Source: Anaerolineales bacterium (GTDB lineage: Bacteria; Chloroflexota; Anaerolineae; Anaerolineales; E44-bin32). From it: 33,118 bases of DNA. Shown here piece after piece: positions 7,071 through 16,268 of this stretch (its first letter is position 1; every line of letters begins with the position of its first letter). The position numbers and the translations under genes are program-made. Where the stretch lies: NCBI GenBank assembly GCA_037382465.1, contig JARRPX010000028.1:1-33118 (forward strand), in the 5' to 3' direction. The notes below the pieces were generated by a model, which was not told where the DNA came from, did no database searches, and saw only the letters and a list, made by a program, of their open reading frames with translations.

Positions 7071-10000
7071 ATGGAAAACAACGCCAAGATGAGAACGTGG
7101 CGGCGCCACATCTGGTGGATCCTGGCTGTAGCCAGCCTGGTCACCCTTGCCTTGTGGCTGCGTCCTTCGGGCGGATTCGTCCCGCAGTGGGATGCGATAT
7201 TAATTGGCGCAGCTTTTTCAGCCTTCCTTGCGAATTTTCCTATCCCTGTCGGTCGGGTGCGGATCAATTTTACCCACGCCATCGGCCTGACCTTGGGAGT
7301 CGCACTCGGACCCGGCGCAGCCGGATTGGCGATCTTGATTGGATTGGCGATCGGGGAATCAGTTCGTTTCGTTCGTGAGTTCTTTCAGTTGAACAAATCG
7401 TTCGATTTCTGGCGAGGTTTCAAGTCCTGGACGCTCAGCCTCAGCCGGCAACTGTTAAGCATCTCCGGCGGATTAACCGTATTCCTGCTGCTGGGAGGCA
7501 GCCCGCTCGTTGTAACCCATCAATCACCATCGATTATCGCCAGCGTCGGATTGGGGGTAGCATTTACGACACTGTTCATCTCCCTGCATTGGCTCGATCA
7601 CCTTCTCTCTGATTCTCCAAAAGCCTTGATCCACGAATTCCCCATCCCGTTCCTCGTGGCGTTAATTCCCGTACCTTTCGGCGTCATCAACGCCGCAGCA
7701 TACATCATGCTCGGTTTCCAGACATTGATCATCTACGGTGCCATCGTTTCGTTGTTTTCACTCGTCGTCAGCCGGTTGGTCGTTGCCGACCGCGATATCA
7801 AGCGCAGGATACAAGAGATTTCGACCATCAGCAGAATCAGCCAGGCCATGCGCTCCAGCCTCGACCTGGAAGACCTGCTGACGACGATCTACACACAGGT
7901 ATCCCAACTGTTACAAGTGAATAATTTCTACGTCGCGCTCCACGATACCGTCGAAAACCTGATCACCTATCCACTGGCAATTCGAAACGGTGAAAAACAG
8001 GTATGGCACGACCGGAATTTCATGGACCGCCTCACCGACCGGGTCATTCTCCAGGGTACGCCGATCCTCATCACCCATGATGCATCCCAAGCCTTACGCT
8101 CAATGGGACTCCCAGAAATTGAAAACGCGCCCGAAGCATGGCTCGGTGTACCCCTCGTGAGTCCAGAACGAACGATCGGCTGTCTGGCTGTGTTTCACAC
8201 CGATGCACAAAAATCATTCGAAAACCACGACCTCGACATTTTAACGACTCTGAGCGGTCAAGCTGCCGTTGCCATCGAGAATGCCCTGCTCTACGAGCAG
8301 ACGCGGAATCGAGCTCAGGCGCTGGCTTCATTAAACGAGATCACCGCCTCGATGAGCTCCACGCTCGATCCCGAACGCGCCCTCGAACTGGTCAGCCAAT
8401 CGATCATTCGCGTCAGCGGAGGTGAGAAGTCCGCCATCTTCCTCTTCGAGAAAGATCTGGGAGAGTTATTTCTGGCACACGGGCTCAATCTCACTGACGG
8501 CTTTATGAAAGCGTGGATGACCATCCCTATGGAAGAAGAAGAGCGCATTCAAGCCTTCATCCACGAGCGTCCGATCCTGGTTGCAGACGTTGACGAATCG
8601 GAACTTTCGGAGCCGATAAAAACGCAATTGAAAGAAGAGGGGATTCGAGCCTTCGCAGATTTCCCCTTGATTACGCCGTCCGGCACGATCGGACAGCTCT
8701 CGGTGTATTTCGCAGAGACGGAAAGTCTTCAGGAAGATCAGATCGATTTATTAAAGACTTTCGCCGCCCAGGCGGCTTTAGCCGTGGCCAACGCTCGTGC
8801 ACATGCAGCGACGGATCTCGCCCTGCGCAAACAAGTCGACCAATTGGCCACACTGGAAACGATCGGCCTCGAGATGAACGCCACCCTCGACACCAAAGAA
8901 CTTTTCGAAGCCATCTTGAAGCATGCGCTCCGCATTACCAACGCATCCCAGGGGAATCTTTCCATCTTCGATCCCGAGCAGCGCGCGCTGCGGATCGTTG
9001 CCCAGCGCTCCTACCCGGATGCACCGCGCAACGAAGAATCCATCTTCGACATCAACGATGGCGCACCGGGTGTCGCCTACCGGACAGGAAAAATCTGCAA
9101 CGTCGCAGACGCGTCTTCTGATCCGAATTACAGCAATTGGATAGACGATCGTACGCACAGCTTGCTCAGCGTACCGATAACTCGTCAGGACAGCGTTCTT
9201 GGCGTAATCACGGTAGAGAATACGAAACCTTCCGCGTTCAATCAAGAGCATGAAAAATTCCTCGGTCAACTCGCCGCGCAAGCCGCCGTCGCCATCACCA
9301 ACGCAAGACTTTATCAACAACTGGAAACGAGATTTCACGAGCAATCATTGCTCTTCACCGCAAGCACGCACATCGCCTCCACGCTTGACAGCGATGCAAT
9401 TGCACTCGCCATCGCGGAGAGCGTCAGCATCGCCTTGGAGAGTGATGGCGCAAAAGTCTCGCGGTGGGACCCCGACCAGGGCACGCTCTCGCTCCAGGCC
9501 GGCATCTGGAACGGGACACCCGAGAAGTCCGCTTCGGTCACCATTCAGGCAGGTGATGTCGAAGCCATCGAGACCGCCATGCGGGAATCTACAACTGTTC
9601 AGTGGACGCTGAAGGACGCGCCGAGTCCGGCAGCAAAAGTGTATCTATCTGCTTTTCATGGAGCAGCAAGTATCTTGATCGTTCCCATCATCGCCGGGGA
9701 TCAGACTCTGGGCACGATCGAAGTCTTCTCTGCCAAGGAACGTCTGTACGTCGAAAATACGATCCGCACCGCGCAGACGATCGCCAGTCAGGCCGCGATC
9801 GCCCTCGAGAATGCGGAATTATTCCGCCGCATCCGCGAGAGTCACAATCGCCTCTTGGCAATCCTGAACTCCACGAGAGAATCGATGTTGATGATCGACC
9901 CGCAAGGACGAATCATCCTCGCCAATACCCAATTCGCAGCACAGGCAGGTCTACCCATCGAGCAGTTGATTGGAAAAAACCTGACCGGCGCAGAATTCGA

Positions 10001-10904
10001 CATGACCAAAACGCTCGGATTCAGCCGCGAGGAGCTGCAAGATTTCATCTCTCGGCTGCAGCACGGCGATGCCGACCGGGAAAAAGCCACCGTTTTCGAA
10101 GGCGTAAAATCTCCGCGGCGCACTTTTCAACGATCGATCACACCCGTCCGGGACGCAATCGGTCTTCTGATCGGCTCGCTGCTCGTCTTCAGAGACGTCA
10201 CCGAAGAGCAGGAATTGGAAGAAGCGCGCAAGCAATTGACGGAGATGATCGTCCATGATTTGCGCGGCCCCCTGACGGCGATCCTCGGCAGCCTTAAACT
10301 GCTCGAAGAAACCATTCCGGCGAAATCTCCTTCTCCCGTCGCCAGCCAGGCGATCACCGTCTCCCACCGCAGCGTTCAGCAAATGCTCGATCTGGTCAAT
10401 TCCCTCTTGGACATCGCCAAACTCGAATCCGATGAAATCGATCTCTCCGTTGAAAGTATCTCGATCAAGCAGTTGTGTGAAGAGATGGTGGAAACCTACG
10501 TTCACGAAGCCAACGACGCGGGAATCATCCTCGACTGTACTTGCGCCAAGCGGCTGTCGAAAATATCCGTCGACAAGGAAAAAATACGACGCGTGATCGG
10601 TAACCTGCTCGATAATGCGCTGCGCTTCACGCCAGCAGGCGGTCGTGTCGATTTGACCACACAGAAATCGGATGGGGGAATCCTCATTCAAGTGATCGAC
10701 ACCGGACCCGGCGTGCCCAGAGAATTTCGGGAACGCATTTTCGAACGATTCGGTCAGGTGCCGGGGTTAGACGGCAAGCGCCGCGGGACCGGTTTGGGAC
10801 TCGCTTTTGCACGTCTGGCCGTCGACGCGCATGGGGGCAGGATATGGGTGGATGAGAATCCGGATGGCGGAAGCATCTTCTACGTCTTCCTGCCATATTG
10901 CTGA
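7071..10904 (+). CDS. multi-GAF membrane sensor histidine kinase
   Basis: The 1277-residue protein has an N-terminal membrane domain of about seven to eight helices (residues 10-240), then four successive GAF domains, each preceded by the usual connecting helix (for example AAVAIENALLYEQTRN and AAVAITNARLYQQLE), a PAS domain (about 930-1050, starting LLAILNSTRESMLMID), HisKA with phosphoacceptor H1062 in VHDLRGPLTAI, and HATPase_c with N box (NLLDNALRF), G1 (DTGPGVP) and G2 (GTGLGLAFA). All kinase motifs are intact. It should autophosphorylate in response to several small-molecule or redox inputs. No response regulator is adjacent, so its partner lies elsewhere. AGGG precedes the ATG. It is convergent with recJ with only 15 bases between stop codons and no terminator, so the transcripts probably overlap. 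Confidence 0.95.
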   Translation: MENNAKMRTWRRHIWWILAVASLVTLALWLRPSGGFVPQWDAILIGAAFSAFLANFPIPVGRVRINFTHAIGLTLGVALGPGAAGLAILIGLAIGESVRFVREFFQLNKSFDFWRGFKSWTLSLSRQLLSISGGLTVFLLLGGSPLVVTHQSPSIIASVGLGVAFTTLFISLHWLDHLLSDSPKALIHEFPIPFLVALIPVPFGVINAAAYIMLGFQTLIIYGAIVSLFSLVVSRLVVADRDIKRRIQEISTISRISQAMRSSLDLEDLLTTIYTQVSQLLQVNNFYVALHDTVENLITYPLAIRNGEKQVWHDRNFMDRLTDRVILQGTPILITHDASQALRSMGLPEIENAPEAWLGVPLVSPERTIGCLAVFHTDAQKSFENHDLDILTTLSGQAAVAIENALLYEQTRNRAQALASLNEITASMSSTLDPERALELVSQSIIRVSGGEKSAIFLFEKDLGELFLAHGLNLTDGFMKAWMTIPMEEEERIQAFIHERPILVADVDESELSEPIKTQLKEEGIRAFADFPLITPSGTIGQLSVYFAETESLQEDQIDLLKTFAAQAALAVANARAHAATDLALRKQVDQLATLETIGLEMNATLDTKELFEAILKHALRITNASQGNLSIFDPEQRALRIVAQRSYPDAPRNEESIFDINDGAPGVAYRTGKICNVADASSDPNYSNWIDDRTHSLLSVPITRQDSVLGVITVENTKPSAFNQEHEKFLGQLAAQAAVAITNARLYQQLETRFHEQSLLFTASTHIASTLDSDAIALAIAESVSIALESDGAKVSRWDPDQGTLSLQAGIWNGTPEKSASVTIQAGDVEAIETAMRESTTVQWTLKDAPSPAAKVYLSAFHGAASILIVPIIAGDQTLGTIEVFSAKERLYVENTIRTAQTIASQAAIALENAELFRRIRESHNRLLAILNSTRESMLMIDPQGRIILANTQFAAQAGLPIEQLIGKNLTGAEFDMTKTLGFSREELQDFISRLQHGDADREKATVFEGVKSPRRTFQRSITPVRDAIGLLIGSLLVFRDVTEEQELEEARKQLTEMIVHDLRGPLTAILGSLKLLEETIPAKSPSPVASQAITVSHRSVQQMLDLVNSLLDIAKLESDEIDLSVESISIKQLCEEMVETYVHEANDAGIILDCTCAKRLSKISVDKEKIRRVIGNLLDNALRFTPAGGRVDLTTQKSDGGILIQVIDTGPGVPREFRERIFERFGQVPGLDGKRRGTGLGLAFARLAVDAHGGRIWVDENPDGGSIFYVFLPYC

Positions 10905-10919
10905 ACCCTGCAAGATGTA

Positions 10920-13223
10920 TTAATTATCGAACAATCGCTCCGGAGCACAGGTTTTATAGAACCTGCGGAAAGCCGCTGTCTCTTCAAGCAGTGCCTGCAG
11001 TTCGGCGAATAACCTTCCTGCAATGTCCTGATTGCCTTCACCTGAACCCCGGATCACGGTCAATTCATCCAATTCGGATTCGCCGATATCCAGATCGCCG
11101 CGGGCGATCAACCAGGCGATTCCCTTATGGACGGTAAATTCTCGCTGCGCCGTCGCGGCGGCCAATTTCCAGATGTCGATCCTGCCCCCCTTTTTTCGCA
11201 GCGCGAATTTAACCATCCCTGTCAGCGTTTTTATAAACGTTTCGAGGTCGTCATCCGTGCGGCCGGAAAACAAATAAACCACCCGAGGTGATACAGCTTG
11301 CACGGTTTGATGCAGTTCTTCCAGACCCGCAGGCGGCGTCCAAATGGCCAATTTCTCTGCCGGAGATAATTCATAGCGCGAGCGTTCTTCCGGGGCCTGG
11401 TTCGAATTTCCCTCACACCAAATCTGCACGCCGGCGCGCTGCAGTTCCTTGATCCTCTCAAGCGGCCTCACCTCCCGGCGAAAGTCGACGTACTCGAGAC
11501 GGCGCGGCCTCCTTTCGAAAGCCGGTTCTTCCACCTCGAGTCTACGGGCGTCGACCCAGGTAAGCTGCACCTCCCTTTGTCCGCGATACTCCGTCTCACG
11601 CAGATGGTAGGCCATGTCAAAAGCGCCCTGGGGGATGTCTTCCGCCGCTCCGCCCCACCAGATGACTCGCCGGGTTTCACCCTGGCTATCACCCACAACG
11701 AGCGAAAGATGTTCCCTCGCTCGACCGATCTGCTTCTTTTCCAGAATGCGAATTTCCTTCGACGCCAAGACGAGCTGCGGATTCCCGGGACCAAACGGCG
11801 CGAGACGCTCCAGGTCGCCTGCGAATTCCAGAGTGAGTTCCTTCAATTCTGCGTAAGCGTCGACAACGACCTGCGGCCGGGTATCGATTTCGCGCATGTA
11901 TTCCGCAACGGTCTCACCCAACTGCTGGCGAAATGCGCCGATGCGGTCCGCCTCGATCGCCAGTCCGGCCGCCATCGGATGTCCCCCGAAACTCTCCAGC
12001 ATCGACTTGTGGCTGGCAATCGCCGCAGAGATGTCTACCCCTTCGATCGAACGAGCGGAACCACGGGCAGACCCATCGTCCTGGATGGACAGAACCAACG
12101 CCGGCCGATGGTAGTGTTCCACGAGACTGCTGGCCACGATGCCGACCACGCCCGTCGGCCAATATTCGTGCGCCACGACCAGCGCCGCGTGATCGAGCAG
12201 CGACGGATCGGCTTCGATTTGCGCCATGGCGGCCTGGGTGACTTGATCGCAGAGCAGACGGCGGCGCGCGTTCAGTCCCTCCAACTCCGTGGCGTAGATC
12301 TTCGCCTTTTTCTCGTCCGTCGTGGTCAAAAAATCGACGATGCTGTTCGCATCCGAGAGACGGCCGAGTGCGTTAAGACGCGGGGCAAGTATGAATCCGA
12401 TCTGCTCCTCGGTGACGTTCTCAGGTGGGACGCCGGCAACTTCCATGAGTGCGCGTAGACTCAAACGCGGTGCATTGCGTATACGATCGAGACCGCGCTG
12501 CAGCAGGTAGCGCACGTCTCCGTACAACAAAGCCAGATCCGCCACGATGCCCAGTGCAACCAGATCGAGCGTGCCCTGTATCCGCTCCGAACCGGGATCC
12601 AGCGCTTCGATCAGTTTGTATGCCACGCCGACACCGGGCAGGTTGCGTAAGGGATGGTCTTCCGCGAGCATCTTGGGATTGACGATCGCCGCGGCATCCG
12701 GTAACTTTTCCGGCAAATCATGGTGGTCCGTGACAATCACATCCACGCCGCAGGAATTTGCATAATCTACGGCTGCCTGCGCCGAGATCCCGGTGTCACA
12801 GGTGAGCAGCAGGGAGATTCCCTGTTCGATGACGTACTCCAGGGAAGGAACGTGAACGCCGTGGGATTCGTTTTGCCGAACAGGGATGTAGTGGGAGACC
12901 TCGGCGCCCATATCACGCAAAGCTTCGACGAGCACGGTGGTCGCCGTCTGGCCGTCGACGTCAAAATCCCCCCAAACACAGATCGCCTCCCCTGCGTCGA
13001 TTGCCGCTCGCACCCGCAGAACCGCGTCGCTCAGATTCGGGATTTCATCTGCGGCCGCCGGCCGGTAAAAAGCAGAGTCGAGAAAAGCGCGCGCCGCTTC
13101 GACGCTATGGATGCCGCGTCGCTGTAAGGTGGCCGAAACCAGGGGATGCCCGCCGATCGCAGCCTGCAGCGGCTCATCGACGTCGTACTTTTCAGGTTCG
13201 ATCCATTCGGCGTCCCGGGACAT
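10920..13223 (-). CDS. recJ: single-stranded-DNA-specific 5'-3' exonuclease RecJ
   Basis: The 767-residue protein contains the DHH phosphoesterase core: motif I as DFDVDGQTATT (about 86-96), CDTG (142-145), motif III as TDHHD (165-169), and a DHHA1 domain with GGHPMAAGLAIE, followed by an OB-like region. The family degrades ssDNA 5' to 3' using Mn/Mg in recombination and mismatch or base-excision repair. It is longer than E. coli RecJ (577 residues). The last 200 or so residues form an extension rich in charged helices, perhaps a winged-helix or partner-binding domain. It is the last gene of the four-gene repair operon, and its ATG overlaps the nuclease stop (TGATG). Motif I has V-D-G-Q where E. 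coli RecJ has A-D-G-A, a conservative variation. Confidence 0.95.
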   Translation of the reverse strand: MSRDAEWIEPEKYDVDEPLQAAIGGHPLVSATLQRRGIHSVEAARAFLDSAFYRPAAADEIPNLSDAVLRVRAAIDAGEAICVWGDFDVDGQTATTVLVEALRDMGAEVSHYIPVRQNESHGVHVPSLEYVIEQGISLLLTCDTGISAQAAVDYANSCGVDVIVTDHHDLPEKLPDAAAIVNPKMLAEDHPLRNLPGVGVAYKLIEALDPGSERIQGTLDLVALGIVADLALLYGDVRYLLQRGLDRIRNAPRLSLRALMEVAGVPPENVTEEQIGFILAPRLNALGRLSDANSIVDFLTTTDEKKAKIYATELEGLNARRRLLCDQVTQAAMAQIEADPSLLDHAALVVAHEYWPTGVVGIVASSLVEHYHRPALVLSIQDDGSARGSARSIEGVDISAAIASHKSMLESFGGHPMAAGLAIEADRIGAFRQQLGETVAEYMREIDTRPQVVVDAYAELKELTLEFAGDLERLAPFGPGNPQLVLASKEIRILEKKQIGRAREHLSLVVGDSQGETRRVIWWGGAAEDIPQGAFDMAYHLRETEYRGQREVQLTWVDARRLEVEEPAFERRPRRLEYVDFRREVRPLERIKELQRAGVQIWCEGNSNQAPEERSRYELSPAEKLAIWTPPAGLEELHQTVQAVSPRVVYLFSGRTDDDLETFIKTLTGMVKFALRKKGGRIDIWKLAAATAQREFTVHKGIAWLIARGDLDIGESELDELTVIRGSGEGNQDIAGRLFAELQALLEETAAFRRFYKTCAPERLFDN

Positions 13224-14044
13224 CAGAATTCGATTTCCGCGATCTGATCGAAGTCGAAGTCCATCTCAACCTCCACCTCTGCGTCTTCGTTCCAGGCCTG
13301 GTAATCACCTGCACTCGTGCCGCGCCGGCACAGGGAGCGATATGGGCAATACGTGCAATGAACGGCCTCGGTCGTACGCTCGAAGTCTTCCTCCCCGAGC
13401 CGTTCAATCTCTTCCACCAGCGCAGTCAGCGTTTGCTCATCGGACCGGCATTGGGCTTCCGAATAGCCGAAACGATGAGGCTCCTGTGGAAAATCCGAAA
13501 ACCAGTAAATCATCTCGATCTGTTCGGGGAGAATCCGCTCGCCGAACCCCACATCCTGCGCCGTTTGCGTAAGTAGAAACGGATACACCTTGGACTGCAG
13601 ACGGTCGGCAAGGGATTGCGGAGCGGGATGGCGCCGGCTTGTCTTCCAATCCACAATCACCGCCCTTTCGCCGGGGTTGATGGCGAGCAGATCGAATTTC
13701 GCCTCGATCCGCTGTCCGGCCAGCGGCGTACTGACCAGAACTTCCGCCCAGCGCAGATCGGGTAAATCCGCGACGGGATAGTGCAGATAATTTTCCCACC
13801 ACCTGGCCAGATCACCGCTCGCTTGCGCTCGTAGAATCCCTTCGGGTATACCCAGAATATGCTGCTGGATCATGCGATGGAACGAATTCCCCAGCCGCAG
13901 AAATCGTTCGCGTTCCGCTTCAGACTCGGTCACGGCTGCCGGCCAGGCAAGATGTTGAACATAGCGCAACTGAAATCTGCGGCGGCAGTCTACGTAATCC
14001 TGCAGGCTGGATTGGCTGTATACAAAATCATCCGGCAGCTTCAT
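13223..14044 (-). CDS. stand-alone RecB/AddB-type Fe-S PD-(D/E)XK nuclease
   Basis: The 273-residue protein is a compact RecB-family nuclease domain. H56 (GNSFHRM), D118 (KFDLL), D132-x-K134 (VDWKTS) and the QxxxY motif (Q150/Y154) give a complete active site. C20 together with C230, C233 and C239 (CTYCPYRSLC) form the four-cysteine iron-sulfur staple known from AddB and Cas4. In AddAB this domain is fused to the C-terminus of AddB; here it is a separate gene. It overlaps the helicase gene upstream by 17 bases and recJ downstream by 1 base, so it is very probably part of the same complex. Cas4 was considered, but there is no CRISPR context and the helicase neighbours favour a repair role. Confidence 0.93.
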   Translation of the reverse strand: MKLPDDFVYSQSSLQDYVDCRRRFQLRYVQHLAWPAAVTESEAERERFLRLGNSFHRMIQQHILGIPEGILRAQASGDLARWWENYLHYPVADLPDLRWAEVLVSTPLAGQRIEAKFDLLAINPGERAVIVDWKTSRRHPAPQSLADRLQSKVYPFLLTQTAQDVGFGERILPEQIEMIYWFSDFPQEPHRFGYSEAQCRSDEQTLTALVEEIERLGEEDFERTTEAVHCTYCPYRSLCRRGTSAGDYQAWNEDAEVEVEMDFDFDQIAEIEF

Positions 14045-16268
14045 CGTGTTCCGACTCCCAGTAGGATTGCAGCGCGATGAAAGGCGCCGCTTGCTGCTGA
14101 TCTCCTCGCCGTCCGGTATTCCAGGTCATCACCAGTTCTTTCTTTGCCCGTGTGATGCCGACATAAAGCAATCGCAGCCGTTCGGATACATAATCGAGGC
14201 GCGCAACGCTGGTTGCGGCGCCTTCCGCGTACTCGAAACCGGCTTCCATTTCCACGAGGGCCGAAAGCTGTGCCAACGCTTCCGCGTCCAGGTTAAGCGA
14301 ATCCCGCACGAACCATTTCTCCGCAATGTACTGATCGTGCGCCAAACCGGAGGGAAAATCGTAGTTGTTCACCGAAGCTAAATAAACCCGATCCCATTCC
14401 AGGCCTTTCGCTTTGTGCACCGTCGCCACAACGACCTTGCCCCTGTGCTTATCCGGATCGAAGCCCAGATCTTCCGCACTGAATCCGATGAACCTTCTCT
14501 CGTTCTTGGCAATCACACTGAGTTCATTGCTGAGTGCACCGAGATCCCAATCCAGATTAACCTCCTGCGCTCGACGCAGGATGGACGCGAGCTTGTACGC
14601 CAGAGCCAAATCTTCGGCCTCGCGGAAGAGGTCCTGGGATAAAGTGAGAATCAACTGATCGATGGGCAGCAGCGCTGCCCTGTGCCAGCGTTGGTCGACT
14701 ACCCGAAAGGCGTCCAGGACATCGACCACCTCCGGCGCCTCGGACGCTTTTTGTCCCTCCAGCCAATCCATCTCCGTGCGAGGCCAGAGAAACGCTTCCG
14801 TATCGCCACATTTCCGCAGCAATTGCGCTCCACGCTGCATGACTTCGCTGCGTTTCGGATCCTGACGCGCCTCGCGATCCCATACTTGATACGCTTTGGC
14901 GAGATCCCGGGCGGAGATCGGATCGTGCAGATGCTTGAGGACAAGCGTCAGTGCGCCGGCGGTCTCCCGGGTCGAGCGAGAACTTCTCAGAATCTCGATG
15001 TAAGGAATACCACGTTCCTTCAACTCGCCCACGATCTGAAAACCGCGATTGTTCGTCGGCACGAGGACGGCAACCGTCTGATCTGCGTTATCTGGCAGCC
15101 AATCCGAGAGTGATTTCCCGATCGCCGTGACTTCCTCCGCAGGTGTGTACGCCAGGTCGACGAGTCGGATCCCGTCCGGTCGATCCGCCGGATTGGGCTG
15201 TGGATCGCCAGTCGGCGTCGGCTCGATGTACGGTAAGGTGAGCGCCCCGCGTACTTCATCCCGCGGATGTTCGTACATCGTCCAATCGATAAGATAGTTG
15301 GCCAACGAAAGAATACTGAGCGTGGAACGGCCTGAATTGGGAAGCTCACGCGCCTGAACATCCGCCTCGGCCAGGAAATCACGCAGGTACTGCGGGCTGG
15401 CCGTCGTGAACGTCTCGAATATAGCTTGATTCGGGTCGCCCACCCGCACCCAGTTGCCCTCAGGACCGACCAGTTTTCGCAGGATCTGCTCCTGCAGGCG
15501 GCTGCTGTCCTGCGCTTCGTCTTCGAGTACGTACGGCCAGCGTTCGCGCAGACGCTCCAGATAACCCGAATCCGCCCGCAGCGCTCGCAGCGCCATGACG
15601 ATCAAATCATCGAAATCGACGCCACCGCGGTAGTGAAGTGCCTGCTGATAGTCTGCAAAAATATCACTGCCCATCTTCAGAAGCGGATAGGGCAGCTTCA
15701 GGCGTTTCAACTTCACCTGAAGTTGAGCAGGAGATATCTGTATATCCTTTGCCGTGCGAATGAAGTTGGTCGCCAGCCCGATGACCAGGTCCGGCCACCT
15801 GTACCTGCGAACGTTTTCGATTCGATTCGCATCGACATCCGGATGTAGGAAATCATCCAGCAATTCCGCATGACCCTGCAGCCACACCTCGCAAGCCCCG
15901 CGGATGATCTGATCGCGGGCGCGATCGTCCACGATTTGAAACGTCTCCGAAAGACCGGCGAGTTCGGGTCGTTCGCGCACGATGTCGTGAGCGAGCCCGT
16001 GCAGCGTACGAATGCGGTAGCCGATCCTCGGCATCAGACCTCGGTCCATCATGAAAGCGGCCACGCGATGCGCAAAGTGATCGACCGCGGAATTGACGAG
16101 TGTCACCACGAGGACCTCTTGCTCCCCGCGAACCGCGCCGGTCGAAATCAATTCCGCAGCCAGGCATGAAAGCGTATGCGTCTTGCCGCTGCCGGGCACG
16201 GCAGACACACCCATGCGTCCCTGGCGATACTGCAGCACTTCCACCTGCTTCGGTCGCGGTTTAAACAT
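14028..16268 (-). CDS. UvrD/Rep-family (AddA/PcrA-like) DNA helicase
   Basis: The protein has 746 residues with all superfamily 1A motifs: Q motif region (PRPKQVEVLQY), Walker A (PGSGKT, K29), Walker B (LEDEAQDSS), motif III (VGDPNQAIFETF), motif V (VATVHKAKGLEWDRV) and motif VI (LYVGITRAKKEL). It lacks a C-terminal PD-(D/E)XK nuclease domain, so it corresponds to the motor part of AddA or to a UvrD-like helicase. The frame is open to 16364, but the ATG at 16268 overlaps the upstream stop by 8 bases (ATGTTTAA) and gives the standard N-terminus. The role expected is ATP-driven unwinding of duplex DNA, working with the ATPase upstream and the nuclease downstream. Confidence 0.95.
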   Translation of the reverse strand: MFKPRPKQVEVLQYRQGRMGVSAVPGSGKTHTLSCLAAELISTGAVRGEQEVLVVTLVNSAVDHFAHRVAAFMMDRGLMPRIGYRIRTLHGLAHDIVRERPELAGLSETFQIVDDRARDQIIRGACEVWLQGHAELLDDFLHPDVDANRIENVRRYRWPDLVIGLATNFIRTAKDIQISPAQLQVKLKRLKLPYPLLKMGSDIFADYQQALHYRGGVDFDDLIVMALRALRADSGYLERLRERWPYVLEDEAQDSSRLQEQILRKLVGPEGNWVRVGDPNQAIFETFTTASPQYLRDFLAEADVQARELPNSGRSTLSILSLANYLIDWTMYEHPRDEVRGALTLPYIEPTPTGDPQPNPADRPDGIRLVDLAYTPAEEVTAIGKSLSDWLPDNADQTVAVLVPTNNRGFQIVGELKERGIPYIEILRSSRSTRETAGALTLVLKHLHDPISARDLAKAYQVWDREARQDPKRSEVMQRGAQLLRKCGDTEAFLWPRTEMDWLEGQKASEAPEVVDVLDAFRVVDQRWHRAALLPIDQLILTLSQDLFREAEDLALAYKLASILRRAQEVNLDWDLGALSNELSVIAKNERRFIGFSAEDLGFDPDKHRGKVVVATVHKAKGLEWDRVYLASVNNYDFPSGLAHDQYIAEKWFVRDSLNLDAEALAQLSALVEMEAGFEYAEGAATSVARLDYVSERLRLLYVGITRAKKELVMTWNTGRRGDQQQAAPFIALQSYWESEHDEAAG

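Noticed and set aside
11577-12458. A 293-codon + strand frame inside recJ
   Set aside because: It is antisense to a gene with clear motifs, lacks a ribosome binding site and shows no domain; it is a by-product of codon use.
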